In this document: positions 33,563 to 33,609 of the stretch, one piece after another
Position numbering within the stretch: the first letter of the stretch is position 1
Layout of the letters: each line of letters opens with the position of its first letter
Assembly: GCF_016744625.1 (NCBI RefSeq)
Contig: NZ_JADGDZ010000033.1
Span: 1-33,609, forward strand
Direction of reading: 5' to 3'
DNA from: Winogradskyella sp.
GTDB taxonomy: Bacteria; Bacteroidota; Bacteroidia; Flavobacteriales; Flavobacteriaceae
DNA length: 33,609 nt
Position numbers and translations under genes: made by a program
Notes under the pieces: generated by a model
The model's input: the letters and a program-made list of their open reading frames with translations, nothing else
What the model was told of the DNA's origin: nothing
The model's database searches: none

Positions 33563-33580
33563 ATCTAATATAGATTTATT
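33558..33580 (+). terminator. AT-rich hairpin overlapping the stop codon
   Basis: AATAAATCTA (33558-33567) and TAGATTTATT (33571-33580) form a 10-bp stem with a 3-base loop, followed by GTTTTAAT. The TAA stop (33560-33562) is in the stem. AT-rich and so rather weak. Confidence 0.4.
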
Positions 33581-33609
33581 GTTTTAATAATAATACTTAT
33601 ACTCGCTTA

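Overview
The window looks like chromosomal DNA from a member of the Flavobacteriaceae (phylum Bacteroidota). The DNA is AT-rich and several genes are preceded by the Bacteroidota -7 promoter motif TAnnTTTG rather than by Shine-Dalgarno sites. Two genes end in type IX secretion (T9SS) C-terminal sorting domains, and a GSCFA protein and a DUF6252-like lipoprotein are present. I cannot name the genus from sequence alone. Nothing resembles a phage, plasmid, insertion sequence, CRISPR array, rRNA or tRNA.

Layout. Positions 1-3543 (minus strand) hold two paralogous TPR sensor histidine kinases; the first runs off the left edge. Positions 3664-9765 (minus) hold a PQQ-like beta-propeller protein, a small lipoprotein, a GSCFA protein and alaS. 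Positions 9994-13185 (plus) form a tight operon: M23 peptidase, MerR regulator, LemA and two TPM-domain proteins. Positions 13246-17915 are housekeeping: the GTPases der and era (minus), a two-TM membrane protein between them, and fhs (plus). Positions 18159-25957 (plus) form a four-gene operon: ECF sigma factor, single-pass anti-sigma-like protein with TPRs, and two large exported TPR-CHAT proteins. A T9SS-secreted HExxHxxGxxH metallopeptidase follows (26115-29444), then a SpoU RNA methyltransferase (minus) and a sulfatase with a DUF4380-like gene (minus). The right end is a 5'-truncated T9SS protein gene (plus).

The most interesting system is the operon at 18159-25957. Both TPR-CHAT proteins keep a caspase-like His/Cys pair (H895/C945 and H903/C953) and each has a signal peptide plus a C-terminal membrane anchor. 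They are co-transcribed with an ECF sigma factor and a membrane protein whose N-terminus looks like a Bacteroidota anti-sigma domain and whose TPR part should lie outside the inner membrane. A simple reading is that the CHAT proteases sense something in the envelope through their TPR regions and cleave the anti-sigma protein, releasing the sigma factor. This is inference, but it resembles the TPR-CHAT/sigma-factor link known from type III-E CRISPR (Craspase), here without CRISPR and moved to the envelope. The two CHAT domains are nearly alike while their TPR halves have diverged, which suggests two sensors feeding one output.

The second unusual point is near 32545-32577. A DUF4380-like gene (minus) and a T9SS protein gene (plus) both lose their 5' ends at the same place, head to head. 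That indicates a real rearrangement or a chimeric assembly join.
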